DNA of 64,000 bases, taken from Thalassospira profundimaris WP0211. Lineage in GTDB: Bacteria > Pseudomonadota > Alphaproteobacteria > Rhodospirillales > Thalassospiraceae. How positions within the stretch are numbered: the stretch's first letter is position 1; each line of letters starts with the position of its first letter. The notes beneath the pieces are model-generated. The model ran no database searches. It was given only the letters and a program-made list of their open reading frames with translations, and was not told the DNA's origin. The position numbers were made by a program, and so were the translations under genes. Shown here in pieces: positions 55,888-64,000 of this stretch. Location: contig NZ_AMRN01000002.1 in the NCBI RefSeq assembly GCF_000300275.1, forward strand, positions 62,001 to 126,000, in the 5' to 3' direction.

Positions 55888-57150
55888 CTAGATCAAGCTG
55901 GTTGCCTTAAGCACTAGGCCACCTGCAAGCAGAGTAAGTGCCGTCCCGACAATCACGTTTTTAAGGGAAAGCACGGACCCGTCGCCATGGTCATGGTCGT
56001 GATCATGCCCGTGGTCGTGTCCACCATGATCGTGCTCGTGGTCATGCTGTGCTGCCTTTTGGCCTTCGCGGCGGAGCCACAGCAGGATGCCAATCAGCCC
56101 AAAGGCCGCGATATTCAGGAACAGCGTGTAATTGACGCCAAAGGCACTGACTTCCGCGATGTCACGGTTGCTTTCAGGCAGGGCGCCGAGTGCGACAAAG
56201 GCGTAATGCAGGATAAGCGCGGTGGCCACAATGCTGGCATACATGACACCTGCGATATAAAGCGCAGTTTTCCAGCCATAATACCGGGCATTGACCTTGA
56301 CCAGTGGCGGGACCATCAGGTCCGAATAGATAAAGCCCATAATCCCGGCAAAGCTGACACCCCCGGCACTGAGAACCGTGGCCAATGGAATGTTACCCAT
56401 CGAGCCGATAAAGGTCGCGGCGGCGACAAATGGTGCCACAAGGGCATTTTCAAGAACCGTCAGAAATGGCAAGTCTGCCGCCTTACCCGTGCCGTCCCCG
56501 GCAAGGAACAGGGTCTGCCAGAATTCGGCTGGGACAAACACCGCAATGAAGCCGGCAATCGTGAAACCGATCAGGATTTCACGCCAGACCATCTGCCATT
56601 CCATGACAAAGCGGTTGCCGACCTGTTGCCAGCCTTGCTTGGACTTGATGCGTTTCTTCCAGTCGAAGTCGTCTTCTTCGCTGCCGGTTTCCGCGTCGGC
56701 ATGTTGCTTGGCGGCTTCAATCATCGCCTTGGGATATGTCACGCGGATCAGAACGGCAGAAATCGCAATCATCAGGATACCGCCGATGATTTCGGCGGCC
56801 AGAAACTGCCACCCCAGAAACAGGAAGATCAGAACGCCAAGTTCAATGACCAGGTTGGTCGATGCGAACATGAAGGCGACAGTGGCAATGAAATGTGCGC
56901 CTTTCTGAAACAGCGATCGTGCTGCCGAGAGGGCCGCAAACGAGCATGAACTTGATACGGTGCCAAACAGACCGGCAAGCGAAACGCTGCCGATCCCGGC
57001 ATCGCCCATATGTGCAGTCAGTCGGTTCTTGGGGACGAAAACCTGAATCGCGGCACTGATGGCGTAACCAAGCACAAACGCCCACAGCGCGTTCCAGAAG
57101 AAACCAAGTGCGGTCATGACGCCGTTTGAATATTGATCTAGCAAATCCAT
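55888..57150 (-). CDS. PF03773-type permease with His-rich loop (putative metal/metalloid efflux)
   Basis: The 420-residue protein has about ten helices in two repeats. Each repeat has a conserved core: GTVSSSCSFAALSAARSLFQ (residues 63-82) with a cysteine, and SMGNIPLATVLSAGG later. This matches the DUF318/ArsP-like permease family, members of which export arsenicals or divalent metals. Near residues 375-400 a cytoplasmic or periplasmic loop contains many His-Asp repeats (HDHEHDHGGHDHGH...), a probable metal-binding tract. No regulator is adjacent, and the gene stands alone. Substrate and direction of transport are inferred only. Confidence 0.8.
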   Translation of the reverse strand: MDLLDQYSNGVMTALGFFWNALWAFVLGYAISAAIQVFVPKNRLTAHMGDAGIGSVSLAGLFGTVSSSCSFAALSAARSLFQKGAHFIATVAFMFASTNLVIELGVLIFLFLGWQFLAAEIIGGILMIAISAVLIRVTYPKAMIEAAKQHADAETGSEEDDFDWKKRIKSKQGWQQVGNRFVMEWQMVWREILIGFTIAGFIAVFVPAEFWQTLFLAGDGTGKAADLPFLTVLENALVAPFVAAATFIGSMGNIPLATVLSAGGVSFAGIMGFIYSDLMVPPLVKVNARYYGWKTALYIAGVMYASIVATALILHYAFVALGALPESNRDIAEVSAFGVNYTLFLNIAAFGLIGILLWLRREGQKAAQHDHEHDHGGHDHGHDHDHDHGDGSVLSLKNVIVGTALTLLAGGLVLKATSLI

Positions 57151-57282
57151 TGCGACCTTCCTGCCATTTCAGGTGTCGGGGTCCTTGTTAAACGGCTGGA
57201 AAGGTGAGGTGTTCCAAGATAGGCATTCGCCAACATCTGTGTATGATGGCCGAAATACCAAAAATGCCGCGGGGGAAGCACG

Positions 57283-58488
57283 GTGCGTACGGGCAAGACT
57301 TTTGCCGTTTCCATGATTACGGTCTGCCAGTTGATGGCGCTCGCGCTGTGGTTTTCGGCCACGGCGGTGCTGCCGCAATTGCGCAGCGAGTTTGGTATTG
57401 GGGCGCTGCAATCTTCATTATTTACCAGTGCAGTTTTGCTGGGCTTCGTTCTGGGAACTGTAACCAGTGCGATCCTCGGTCTGGCGGATCGCATCGAACC
57501 CCGGCGTTTCTGGGCGGCATCGGCGATGATTGCCGCGACTGCCAATATTTTGATCCTTGTTGTACCGGTTGACGGCATTGTTGTGATCCTGTTGCGGTTG
57601 ATCACAGGCGTTTGCATGGCCGGGATTTACCCGATTGGCATGAAGATGGTGGCAACCTGGTCACGCGGGGATACAGGTTTCTTGGTGGGGCTCTTGGTCG
57701 GGGCGCTGACCATGGGGTCTGCCATGCCGCACCTGTTTGCGGTGGCGGTACCCTTGGACTGGCGATACGTGATCATGACTGCCAGTGTGACCGCCTATAT
57801 TGCCGCGATTGCGGTGTTGTTCGTGCATTTGGGCGGCACGCCGGGACGCTCGCCGCGCTTTGATCCGAAAATGGTTGGCAAGATCTGGTCAAACAAGCCG
57901 TTGCGTCATGCCTGCTATGGCTATTTCGGGCATATGTGGGAGCTCTATGCCATGTGGGGCTGGATCGGTTTGTTCCTATATGGCGCATTTTCCGATCGGA
58001 TGGTCGATGATCCCGGCATCTGGTCTGCCCTTTCGACCTTTGCGATTGTCGGGGTTGGGGCGTTTGGTTCCTTGGCCGGGGGCTATTACGCAGACCGGAT
58101 TGGGCGAACGACGGTGACAATTGCCGCCATGGTGGTTAGCGGTGCCTGTGCGCTGATCGCGGGTGGTTTGGCCGATGCGCCGTTCGTTCTTCTTCTTGTG
58201 GTCTGTGTCGTCTGGGGAATTTCGGTTGTTGCGGATTCCGCGCAATTTTCATCCTGTGTGATTGAACTTGCCGATCCGCATCAGGTCGGCACAGCATTAA
58301 CCCTGCAAAATGCCATCGGCTTTCTGATCGCCCTTGTATCCATCCATCTTGTGCCGGTGATCGCCGATCAGACTGGTTGGTGGGGGGCGTTTGCCATGTT
58401 GGCTGTCGGGCCTGTTTTGGGAACGATTGCCATGGTCAGACTGCGCATGATGCCAGAGGCGATACAGCTCGCAGGCGGTAAAAAGTAA
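57283..58488 (+). CDS. MFS transporter
   Basis: A 401-residue major facilitator protein with twelve predicted helices. The second-helix block MALALWFSATAVLPQLRSEF and the GLLVGALTMGSAMPHLFAV segment are typical of a poorly studied MFS group, often annotated as nitrate/nitrite-like or cyanate-like permeases. The loop LADRIEPRRFW carries the family motif A position. The start is GTG 57283 with GGGGGAAG upstream. The substrate is unknown. The gene stands alone, 132 bases after the divergent permease start and 180 bases before the Mrp operon. Confidence 0.86.
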   Translation: MRTGKTFAVSMITVCQLMALALWFSATAVLPQLRSEFGIGALQSSLFTSAVLLGFVLGTVTSAILGLADRIEPRRFWAASAMIAATANILILVVPVDGIVVILLRLITGVCMAGIYPIGMKMVATWSRGDTGFLVGLLVGALTMGSAMPHLFAVAVPLDWRYVIMTASVTAYIAAIAVLFVHLGGTPGRSPRFDPKMVGKIWSNKPLRHACYGYFGHMWELYAMWGWIGLFLYGAFSDRMVDDPGIWSALSTFAIVGVGAFGSLAGGYYADRIGRTTVTIAAMVVSGACALIAGGLADAPFVLLLVVCVVWGISVVADSAQFSSCVIELADPHQVGTALTLQNAIGFLIALVSIHLVPVIADQTGWWGAFAMLAVGPVLGTIAMVRLRMMPEAIQLAGGKK

Positions 58489-58668
58489 GGTTTGCCCGCT
58501 ATAATTGCGATCTTTGGTGATCGGCTTCACTTGACAGCAGGGTGTTAAAAAGCTGCGCTGTTTGGGTTTTCTTGACCATTATCAGTACTAATATTAACTT
58601 CTGGCGGAATTTTCTTGCTGTCTCGCGTTCGGGGCGATGCGGCGAATATCCAAAAATAAGGGTCTTTC

Positions 58669-61533
58669 ATGAGTCTCACCCTCATTGTTTTGCTTCCCTT
58701 CATTGGGGCGGTCTTACCCGCCATAATGATCAGGGCCGGGCGCAATGCATGTGCCACAGCAACCGGTTCTGTCACGCTGCTTGCCCTGATCCTGCTGATG
58801 GCGAAGGCCCCGGCGGTCATTGCCGGCGAGGTATTTCAGGTCAGTTACACGTGGCTGCCGGAACTGGGTCTGAATGTGACCTTCTTCCTTGATGCGCTTG
58901 GGTTGCTGTTTGCAACGCTGATCCTTGGCATCGGTTTGCTGATCATCATCTATGCGCGGTTCTATCTTTCCAAGGACGACCCGATGGGCAGGTTCTATGT
59001 GTTCCTGCTACTGTTCCAGGGGGCCATGGTCGGTATCGTTCTGTCTGATAATATCCTGCTGCTGTTGATTTTCTGGGAACTGACATCGCTGTCATCCTTC
59101 CTTCTGATCGGGTATTGGAAACATTTGCCAGAAGGCCGTCAGGGTGCCCGCATGGCGCTTGCCGTTACCGGCGCCGGTGGTTTGGCGATGATTGCCGGGA
59201 TGCTGATCCTTGGCGATATTGTCGGGTCTTATGATCTGACCGTCATTTTGCAGAACGCCGATCTGATCCAGGCATCGCCGATGTATGTTCCGGCACTGAT
59301 CCTGATCCTGCTTGGGTGCTTTACCAAATCGGCGCAATTCCCGTTCCATTTCTGGCTGCCGCATGCGATGGCCGCACCGACACCGGTTTCGGCCTATCTG
59401 CATTCGGCGACAATGGTGAAGGCGGGCATCTTCCTGATGGCGCGCATGTGGCCGGTTCTTTCTGGTACGCCGGAATGGTTCTATATCGTGGCAACAGCCG
59501 GTCTTGTGACCATGGTGCTTGGTGCCTGGATTGCGATCTTCAAGCATGACCTTAAGGGGCTTCTGGCATTTTCCACGGTCAGTCACCTTGGTCTGGTCAC
59601 CATGTTGCTTGGTTTTGGGACCCCTATGGCCGCCGTGGCCGGTGTGTTTCATATCATCAACCATGCGACCTTCAAGGCCGCCCTGTTTATGACGGCTGGT
59701 ATTGTCGATCATGAAACCGGGACCCGTGATATTCGCCGCTTTGGCGGATTGCTTAACCTGATGCCGATTGCGGGCACCATCGGGATTATCACTGCGGCTT
59801 CGATGGCCGGTGTTATTCCGTTTAACGGCTTCATTTCCAAGGAAATGATGCTTGAGGAAGCATGGCACACAATGTGGTTTGACCAGAACTGGGTTGTACC
59901 GCTTCTGGCAACCGTTGGTGCGCTGTTCTCGGTGGCGTATTCCTTCCGGTTTATCTTCCATGTTTGGCTGGGCAAGCCGCGTGATGAAACCCTGCCGCAC
60001 CATCCGCATGACCCGCCATTTGGCATGTGGGCACCGCCCGCCTTGCTGACGGTTCTGGTGGTGCTTATCGGGCTGTTCCCGTCTGCTATCGCCGGTCCGT
60101 TGGTAGCCGCGACCGCAGGGGCAGTAACCGGTGGTGAATTGCCGGAATACCATTTGTCGCTTTGGCATGGTTTGACGCCGGCGCTTGGCATGAGTGCGAT
60201 CGCCCTGATTGGTGGTGCGTTGTTGCTGATGCGTCATGGTGGATTGATGTCGGCAACCGCGAACTTGTCGCGGCCTGATGCCAAGGCGATGTTTGATTGC
60301 GCTATCGCCAAGTCGGTCGCAGTTAGCCGACTTGTCTCAGACAATCTGCATAACGGATCGCTGCAGCGGTATCTTGCAATCACAATTATTGGTGCGATTG
60401 GCATCGGGCTTTCAGGCTTCTATGCGCAGCCGGACTTCCAGTCCGGTTCGCGGGAACTTCTTGAAGTCTCCCCGCCTGCGGCCATTGGCTGGCTGTTGTT
60501 GGTTGCGACCTGTATTGCCTCGGTCTTTATGCATCACAACCGTTTGCTGACCTTGCTTTTGGTTGGTGTGGTTGGCCTGATTGTATCACTTGGCTTTATC
60601 TATCTCTCCGCACCGGACCTTGCCCTGACGCAAATTTCGGTCGAGGTGGTAACCGTCATTCTGATGTTGCTTGCCCTTAATATCCTGCCCAAGGAAACGC
60701 CAAAAGAAAGCTTGGCCGGGCGCAAAATGCGCGACGGCATTGTTTCGATTGCCGCGGGCCTTGGGGTTGGTGGTGCGATCTGGGCAATCATGACCCGCGA
60801 TCTGCCAAACTCGATCTCGTCCTACCATCTGGCGAATTCAAAGATCGAAGGCGGCGGGACCAACGTTGTGAATGTCATCCTCGTTGACTTCCGTGGCTTT
60901 GATACCTTTGGCGAGATCATCGTTCTGGGGATTGCGGCGCTTTCGATCTTTGCCTTGATCGAAACCGTGACCCAGGGCGAGGCCGCCAAACGTCTGGCCA
61001 ATTGGGTTGTCAGCAACCGTCGCTCAGCTGATCGTCACCCGATGATGATGGTGGTGGCAACGCGTGTGATGTTGCCGCTGTCCTTGATGGTTGGTGTTTA
61101 TATCTTCCTGCGCGGTCATAACGAGCCGGGCGGTGGCTTTATCGCCGGTCTCGTCGTTTCGGTCGCACTGATCATGCAGTATATGGCGTCCGGCTTTGGT
61201 TGGGCCCAGAATCGCATGAAAGTCCGCTATCACGGCATGATTGGTTTGGGGGTTATCGCAGCTGCCATTACCGGGGCTTCGGCCTGGGTGGCAGGCTTGC
61301 CGTTCCTGACCAGCGGTTTTGTTCATGTTCACCTGCCGTTGATTGGCGAGTTCGAATTGGCATCTGCCATGGGCTTTGACCTTGGCGTGTTCCTGACCGT
61401 GGTCGGGGCGGTGATGCTGGCACTTGCCAAATTGTCACAGGTCGAACGGATGGCAGAACATGCCGAAATCAACCGTGACCCGATGGATTACGATCCATCC
61501 GTATCGGCGGCAACGCCGGAAAAGGAGGCCTGA
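58669..61533 (+). CDS. mrpA: Mrp/Pha cation:proton antiporter subunit A-B fusion
   Basis: The 954-residue protein is the large subunit of the Mrp (Pha/Mnh) Na+ or K+/H+ antiporter, related to NuoL. Residues 1-about 770 form MrpA, with the proton-channel block LLLIFWELTSLSSFLLIGYW (glutamate E137) and KSAQFPFHFWLPHAMAAPTP. Residues about 790-930 are a MrpB domain (VMLPLSLMVGVYIFLRGHNE and PGGGFIAGLVVS). The A and B subunits are therefore fused, as known for PhaAB in rhizobia. It is the first gene of an operon continuing with C, D, E and F. The complex exports Na+ or K+ and helps in alkali or salt tolerance. Confidence 0.93.
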   Translation: MSLTLIVLLPFIGAVLPAIMIRAGRNACATATGSVTLLALILLMAKAPAVIAGEVFQVSYTWLPELGLNVTFFLDALGLLFATLILGIGLLIIIYARFYLSKDDPMGRFYVFLLLFQGAMVGIVLSDNILLLLIFWELTSLSSFLLIGYWKHLPEGRQGARMALAVTGAGGLAMIAGMLILGDIVGSYDLTVILQNADLIQASPMYVPALILILLGCFTKSAQFPFHFWLPHAMAAPTPVSAYLHSATMVKAGIFLMARMWPVLSGTPEWFYIVATAGLVTMVLGAWIAIFKHDLKGLLAFSTVSHLGLVTMLLGFGTPMAAVAGVFHIINHATFKAALFMTAGIVDHETGTRDIRRFGGLLNLMPIAGTIGIITAASMAGVIPFNGFISKEMMLEEAWHTMWFDQNWVVPLLATVGALFSVAYSFRFIFHVWLGKPRDETLPHHPHDPPFGMWAPPALLTVLVVLIGLFPSAIAGPLVAATAGAVTGGELPEYHLSLWHGLTPALGMSAIALIGGALLLMRHGGLMSATANLSRPDAKAMFDCAIAKSVAVSRLVSDNLHNGSLQRYLAITIIGAIGIGLSGFYAQPDFQSGSRELLEVSPPAAIGWLLLVATCIASVFMHHNRLLTLLLVGVVGLIVSLGFIYLSAPDLALTQISVEVVTVILMLLALNILPKETPKESLAGRKMRDGIVSIAAGLGVGGAIWAIMTRDLPNSISSYHLANSKIEGGGTNVVNVILVDFRGFDTFGEIIVLGIAALSIFALIETVTQGEAAKRLANWVVSNRRSADRHPMMMVVATRVMLPLSLMVGVYIFLRGHNEPGGGFIAGLVVSVALIMQYMASGFGWAQNRMKVRYHGMIGLGVIAAAITGASAWVAGLPFLTSGFVHVHLPLIGEFELASAMGFDLGVFLTVVGAVMLALAKLSQVERMAEHAEINRDPMDYDPSVSAATPEKEA

Positions 61534-61534
61534 T

Positions 61535-61891
61535 ATGGAATTTCTTGTCGCAAGCAGTATTGGGCTTCTGACCACCTGCGGGACTTATCTGTTGCTGCGC
61601 GGGCGAACCTTCCCGGTGGTTGTCGGTCTGGCCTTGTTGTCCTACGCGGTGAACGTCTTCCTGTTTGCCATGGGGCGCCTGACCATCAATATGCCGCCGA
61701 TCCTGCGAGAGGGTGTCACCGAATATACTGATCCCTTGCCCCAGGCACTTGTCCTGACGGCCATTGTGATTTCGTTCGGTATGACGGCACTTATCGTCGT
61801 TTTGTCGATCCGGGCATTCCTTGAAATTGGCAATGACCATGTTGACGGTCGCCCGGTTGGCGCGCCTTCCGAAGCAGGAGATAAAAACTGA
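61535..61891 (+). CDS. mrpC: Mrp antiporter subunit C (NuoK-like)
   Basis: A 118-residue three-helix protein homologous to NuoK. Typical blocks are SIGLLTTCGTYLLLRGRTF, LLSYAVNVFLFAMGRL and DPLPQALVLTAIVISFGMTA. ATG 61535 lies just behind the fused A-B gene with GGAGG upstream. An in-frame ATG at 61424 would lie inside that gene and is rejected. The stop overlaps the start of mrpD (TGATG). Confidence 0.93.
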   Translation: MEFLVASSIGLLTTCGTYLLLRGRTFPVVVGLALLSYAVNVFLFAMGRLTINMPPILREGVTEYTDPLPQALVLTAIVISFGMTALIVVLSIRAFLEIGNDHVDGRPVGAPSEAGDKN

Positions 61892-63423
61892 TGGGTGACT
61901 GGATTGTTGTTCCCATAGTGCTGCCAGCCGTGATGGCCGCCCTGATTGTATTGGCGGTGCGTCACGACATCATTCTGCAGCGCGTCTTTTCGATTACGGC
62001 AACACTCGCCCTTGTGGCGGTGACACTGTCACTTTTGATTTTTGCCAGTGGCAATGGTCCGGAAATGTATGCCTTGGGCGATTGGCCCGCACCGTTTGGT
62101 ATTGTGCTGGTGCTGGATCGTTTGTCGGCGATGATGGTGTTCCTGACATCGCTTCTGGGGCTTGGTGTTATCCTGTTTGCCTCAAGCGAATGGGATCAGC
62201 GCGGCAAGCATTTCCATGCCCTGTTCCAGTTCCAGCTGATGGGGGTTAATGGCGCGTTCCTGACTGGCGACGTCTTTAACCTGTTCGTGTTCTTCGAAGT
62301 CCTTTTGATCGCGTCCTATGGCTTGATGCTGCATGGCGCGGGTGCTGAACGTCTTAAGGCCGGGATGCAATATGTCGTCATCAACCTGACAGGGTCATCG
62401 TTGTTCCTGATTGGTGTCGGCATGATCTATTCCGTGACCGGGACGCTGAACATGGCCGACCTTGCCATTCAGGTGACCAATGTTGCGTCGGGTGATGCGG
62501 CGTTGCTGCGCGCTGGCGCGTTGATCCTGCTTTTGGTGTTCTGTGTGAAGGCGGCGTTGGTTCCGGTTCATTTCTGGTTGCCTGGCACCTATGCCAATGC
62601 ACCGGCACCGGTGGCCGCACTGTTTGCCATCATGACCAAGGTCGGGGCCTATTGCGTCTTGCGCGTTTATTCGCTGGCCTTTGGCGATATGGCAGGCGAC
62701 ATGGCTTGGTTGGCCGCGCCTTATGTTCTGCCGGCAGCACTGGTTACGCTGGTATTGGGCATGACCGGGGTTCTTGCTGCAAAGCGCCTTAACAGTCTGA
62801 TTGCGTTTTCCGTGATCGGATCGATGGGGACCCTGTTGATTGCCATCGGGCTGTTCACGCCAGAAGCCATTTCTGCCGGTCTTTATTACATGCTGCATTC
62901 GACCTTCTCGGCTGCGGCGCTTTTCCTGATTGCCGATCTGGTGGTGTCACGTCGCGGGCAATTTGGCGACAGCCTGAATACCGCACCGCGCTTCCATCAG
63001 TCGGGCTTCCTGGCTGCTCTGTTCTTTGCCGGGGCCATCGGCATGGCCGGGATGCCGCCGCTCAGTGGTTTTATCGGGAAGTTGCAAATCCTTGATGCGG
63101 CGCGCGACAGCGATGCCATGGTCTGGATCTGGTCGATTATTCTCGTGACATCACTTATGTGTATCGTGGGCTTTGGCCGGGCGGGCAGTGTCCTGTTCTG
63201 GAAAAGTGCTTCGGTCGACGGTGAAATCACAGTCGACGGCGCGAAATGGCCGGTTCTGCCGATCATTGCAAGCTGTGGCATGTTGGGTGCCCTGGTTGCG
63301 CTGACCATCTTTGCTGGGCCGATCACGGATTACCTTAACGGGGTTTCCGCGCAGCTGTTCGACACGTCGCAATATATCGAAGCGGTGCTGGGTGAAAATG
63401 CCCTGTCACTGCTTGGTCAATAA
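61891..63423 (+). CDS. mrpD: Mrp antiporter subunit D (NuoM/N-like)
   Basis: The 510-residue subunit is related to NuoN/NuoM and provides a second proton channel. Conserved parts are NLFVFFEVLLIASYGLMLHG with the key glutamate, VKAALVPVHFWLPGTYANAP and LNSLIAFSVIGSMGTLLIAI. About fourteen helices are expected. The ATG overlaps the mrpC stop by one base. Subunit E follows after 18 bases. Confidence 0.94.
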   Translation: MGDWIVVPIVLPAVMAALIVLAVRHDIILQRVFSITATLALVAVTLSLLIFASGNGPEMYALGDWPAPFGIVLVLDRLSAMMVFLTSLLGLGVILFASSEWDQRGKHFHALFQFQLMGVNGAFLTGDVFNLFVFFEVLLIASYGLMLHGAGAERLKAGMQYVVINLTGSSLFLIGVGMIYSVTGTLNMADLAIQVTNVASGDAALLRAGALILLLVFCVKAALVPVHFWLPGTYANAPAPVAALFAIMTKVGAYCVLRVYSLAFGDMAGDMAWLAAPYVLPAALVTLVLGMTGVLAAKRLNSLIAFSVIGSMGTLLIAIGLFTPEAISAGLYYMLHSTFSAAALFLIADLVVSRRGQFGDSLNTAPRFHQSGFLAALFFAGAIGMAGMPPLSGFIGKLQILDAARDSDAMVWIWSIILVTSLMCIVGFGRAGSVLFWKSASVDGEITVDGAKWPVLPIIASCGMLGALVALTIFAGPITDYLNGVSAQLFDTSQYIEAVLGENALSLLGQ

Positions 63424-63441
63424 GGGGATAGGATAGAAAAG

Positions 63442-63933
63442 ATGCTGAAACGTTATCTACCTCATCCGCTTTTGACTGTGGTCCTGCTTGTTGTGTGGGT
63501 CTTTCTGGTCAATGAAATATCGGTTGGTGCCGTGATCTTTGGCCTTATTCTGGCGGTTGTCATTCCGCTGATCACGTCAAGCTTCTGGCAGGATCGGCCG
63601 CGTTTGCGCAACGTCTATGGAATGTGTGAATACGGTCTGATTGTGTTGTGGGATATTCTGGTGGCCAATGTGGTCGTGGCTGGTTTGATCCTGTTTCGCA
63701 AAACCGAAAGTCTGGAATCAAAGTCGGTTGTCGTGCCGCTTGATCTGACATCTCCCGAAGCCATCACCACACTTGCCGGTACCATCACGATGACGCCCGG
63801 AACGGTGACGATTGATCTGAGTGCCGATGCCAAAAGCCTGCTTGTGCATTGCCTTCATGCACCCGATCCGCAGTCCGTTATCGATGACATCAAGAATCGC
63901 TACGAACGCCGTCTGAAGGAGATTTTCGAATGA
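63442..63933 (+). CDS. mrpE: Mrp antiporter subunit E
   Basis: A 163-residue membrane protein. The N-terminal half has two helices (about residues 10-27 and 31-50), and the block YGLIVLWDILVANVVVAGLI is typical. The C-terminal cytoplasmic half carries ITTLAGTITMTPGTVTIDLS, the MrpE signature. It has GGGGATAGG upstream, and its stop overlaps the start of subunit F. Confidence 0.92.
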   Translation: MLKRYLPHPLLTVVLLVVWVFLVNEISVGAVIFGLILAVVIPLITSSFWQDRPRLRNVYGMCEYGLIVLWDILVANVVVAGLILFRKTESLESKSVVVPLDLTSPEAITTLAGTITMTPGTVTIDLSADAKSLLVHCLHAPDPQSVIDDIKNRYERRLKEIFE

Positions 63934-64000
63934 TCGAATATGCGCTCAATTTCGGCTTCGTCTGTGTGGCATTGGCGCTGCTGATGAACCTGTATCGTCT
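63930..64000 (+). CDS. mrpF: Mrp antiporter subunit F, N-terminal fragment (runs off right edge)
   Basis: The ATG overlaps the mrpE stop (ATGA), and 23 codons are visible before the window ends: a short lead followed by a hydrophobic helix (LNFGFVCVALALLMNLYRL). Position after mrpE and the helix fit MrpF, which has three helices in about 90 residues. Most of the gene lies outside the window. Confidence 0.8.
   Translation, partial: MIEYALNFGFVCVALALLMNLYR

Noticed and set aside
59092..60237. A 381-codon minus-strand frame inside mrpA
   Set aside because: It is antisense to the well-conserved antiporter subunit, and its composition (His, Gln, Arg-rich) is that of a shadow frame.

Overview
The window reads as chromosomal DNA from a free-living aerobic alphaproteobacterium, most likely a marine Rhodospirillales-type organism such as Thalassospira. 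This is an inference from gene content and order: an aa3 oxidase cluster with CtaB/CtaG/DUF983/SURF1, a complete system I cytochrome c maturation operon, thrC next to an M16 peptidase, YqgE divergent from a DsbD-like protein, and Liv-type transport linked to acyl-CoA ligases. I could not test it by database search. Gene density is high. There is no prophage, no CRISPR array, no rRNA and only one tRNA.

Layout. 1-3.2 kb: DsbD-like fragment, YqgE, CheZ and a 795-base non-coding region. 3.2-9.4 kb: aa3-type cytochrome c oxidase operon (subunits II, I, haem O synthase, a small membrane protein, the Cox11 copper chaperone, subunit III, a DUF983 zinc-ribbon protein, SURF1). 9.5-16.6 kb: housekeeping and signalling genes (M32 carboxypeptidase, cyclic-nucleotide domain protein, threonine synthase, M16 peptidase, ROK kinase, GAF plus degenerate GGDEF). 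16.6-19.5 kb: tRNA-Gln, ispE and a TPR lipoprotein. 19.7-26.1 kb: a catabolic locus around a LysR regulator, with a DUF3100-type membrane pair and an M20 amidohydrolase on one side and two dehydrogenases on the other. Two copies of the same inverted repeat flank lysR. 26.2-31.4 kb: ETF-ubiquinone oxidoreductase, a family-4-like uracil-DNA glycosylase, a soluble lytic transglycosylase and a small membrane protein. 31.4-38.3 kb: ccmABCDEFGHI on the minus strand. 38.4-46.3 kb: DUF1223 protein, neurotransmitter:sodium symporter, a CBS-PAS-GGDEF-EAL protein and aconitase. 47.2-55.8 kb: a Liv-type ABC transporter interleaved with two CoA-ligase genes. 55.9-64 kb: a metal-type permease, an MFS transporter and an Mrp/Pha cation/proton antiporter operon that runs off the right edge.

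How the genes fit together. The ccm genes mature the c-type cytochromes that feed the aa3 oxidase. ETF-QO passes electrons from acyl-CoA and amino-acid oxidation to quinone. The Liv/ligase operon probably imports an organic acid and activates it to a CoA thioester.

The items most worth a second look are: (1) a 269-base, multiply palindromic insertion at a TA dinucleotide between livH and livM, whose conceptual removal restores the livH stop codon and a normal 18-base intergenic gap; (2) the LysR-centred DUF3100/M20/dehydrogenase locus with its paired operators; (3) a PaaK-like ligase without a recognisable phosphate-binding loop; (4) a GAF-GGDEF protein with a ruined active site; (5) a uracil-DNA glycosylase missing two of the four Fe-S cysteines; (6) alternative hairpins in front of the M20 gene.
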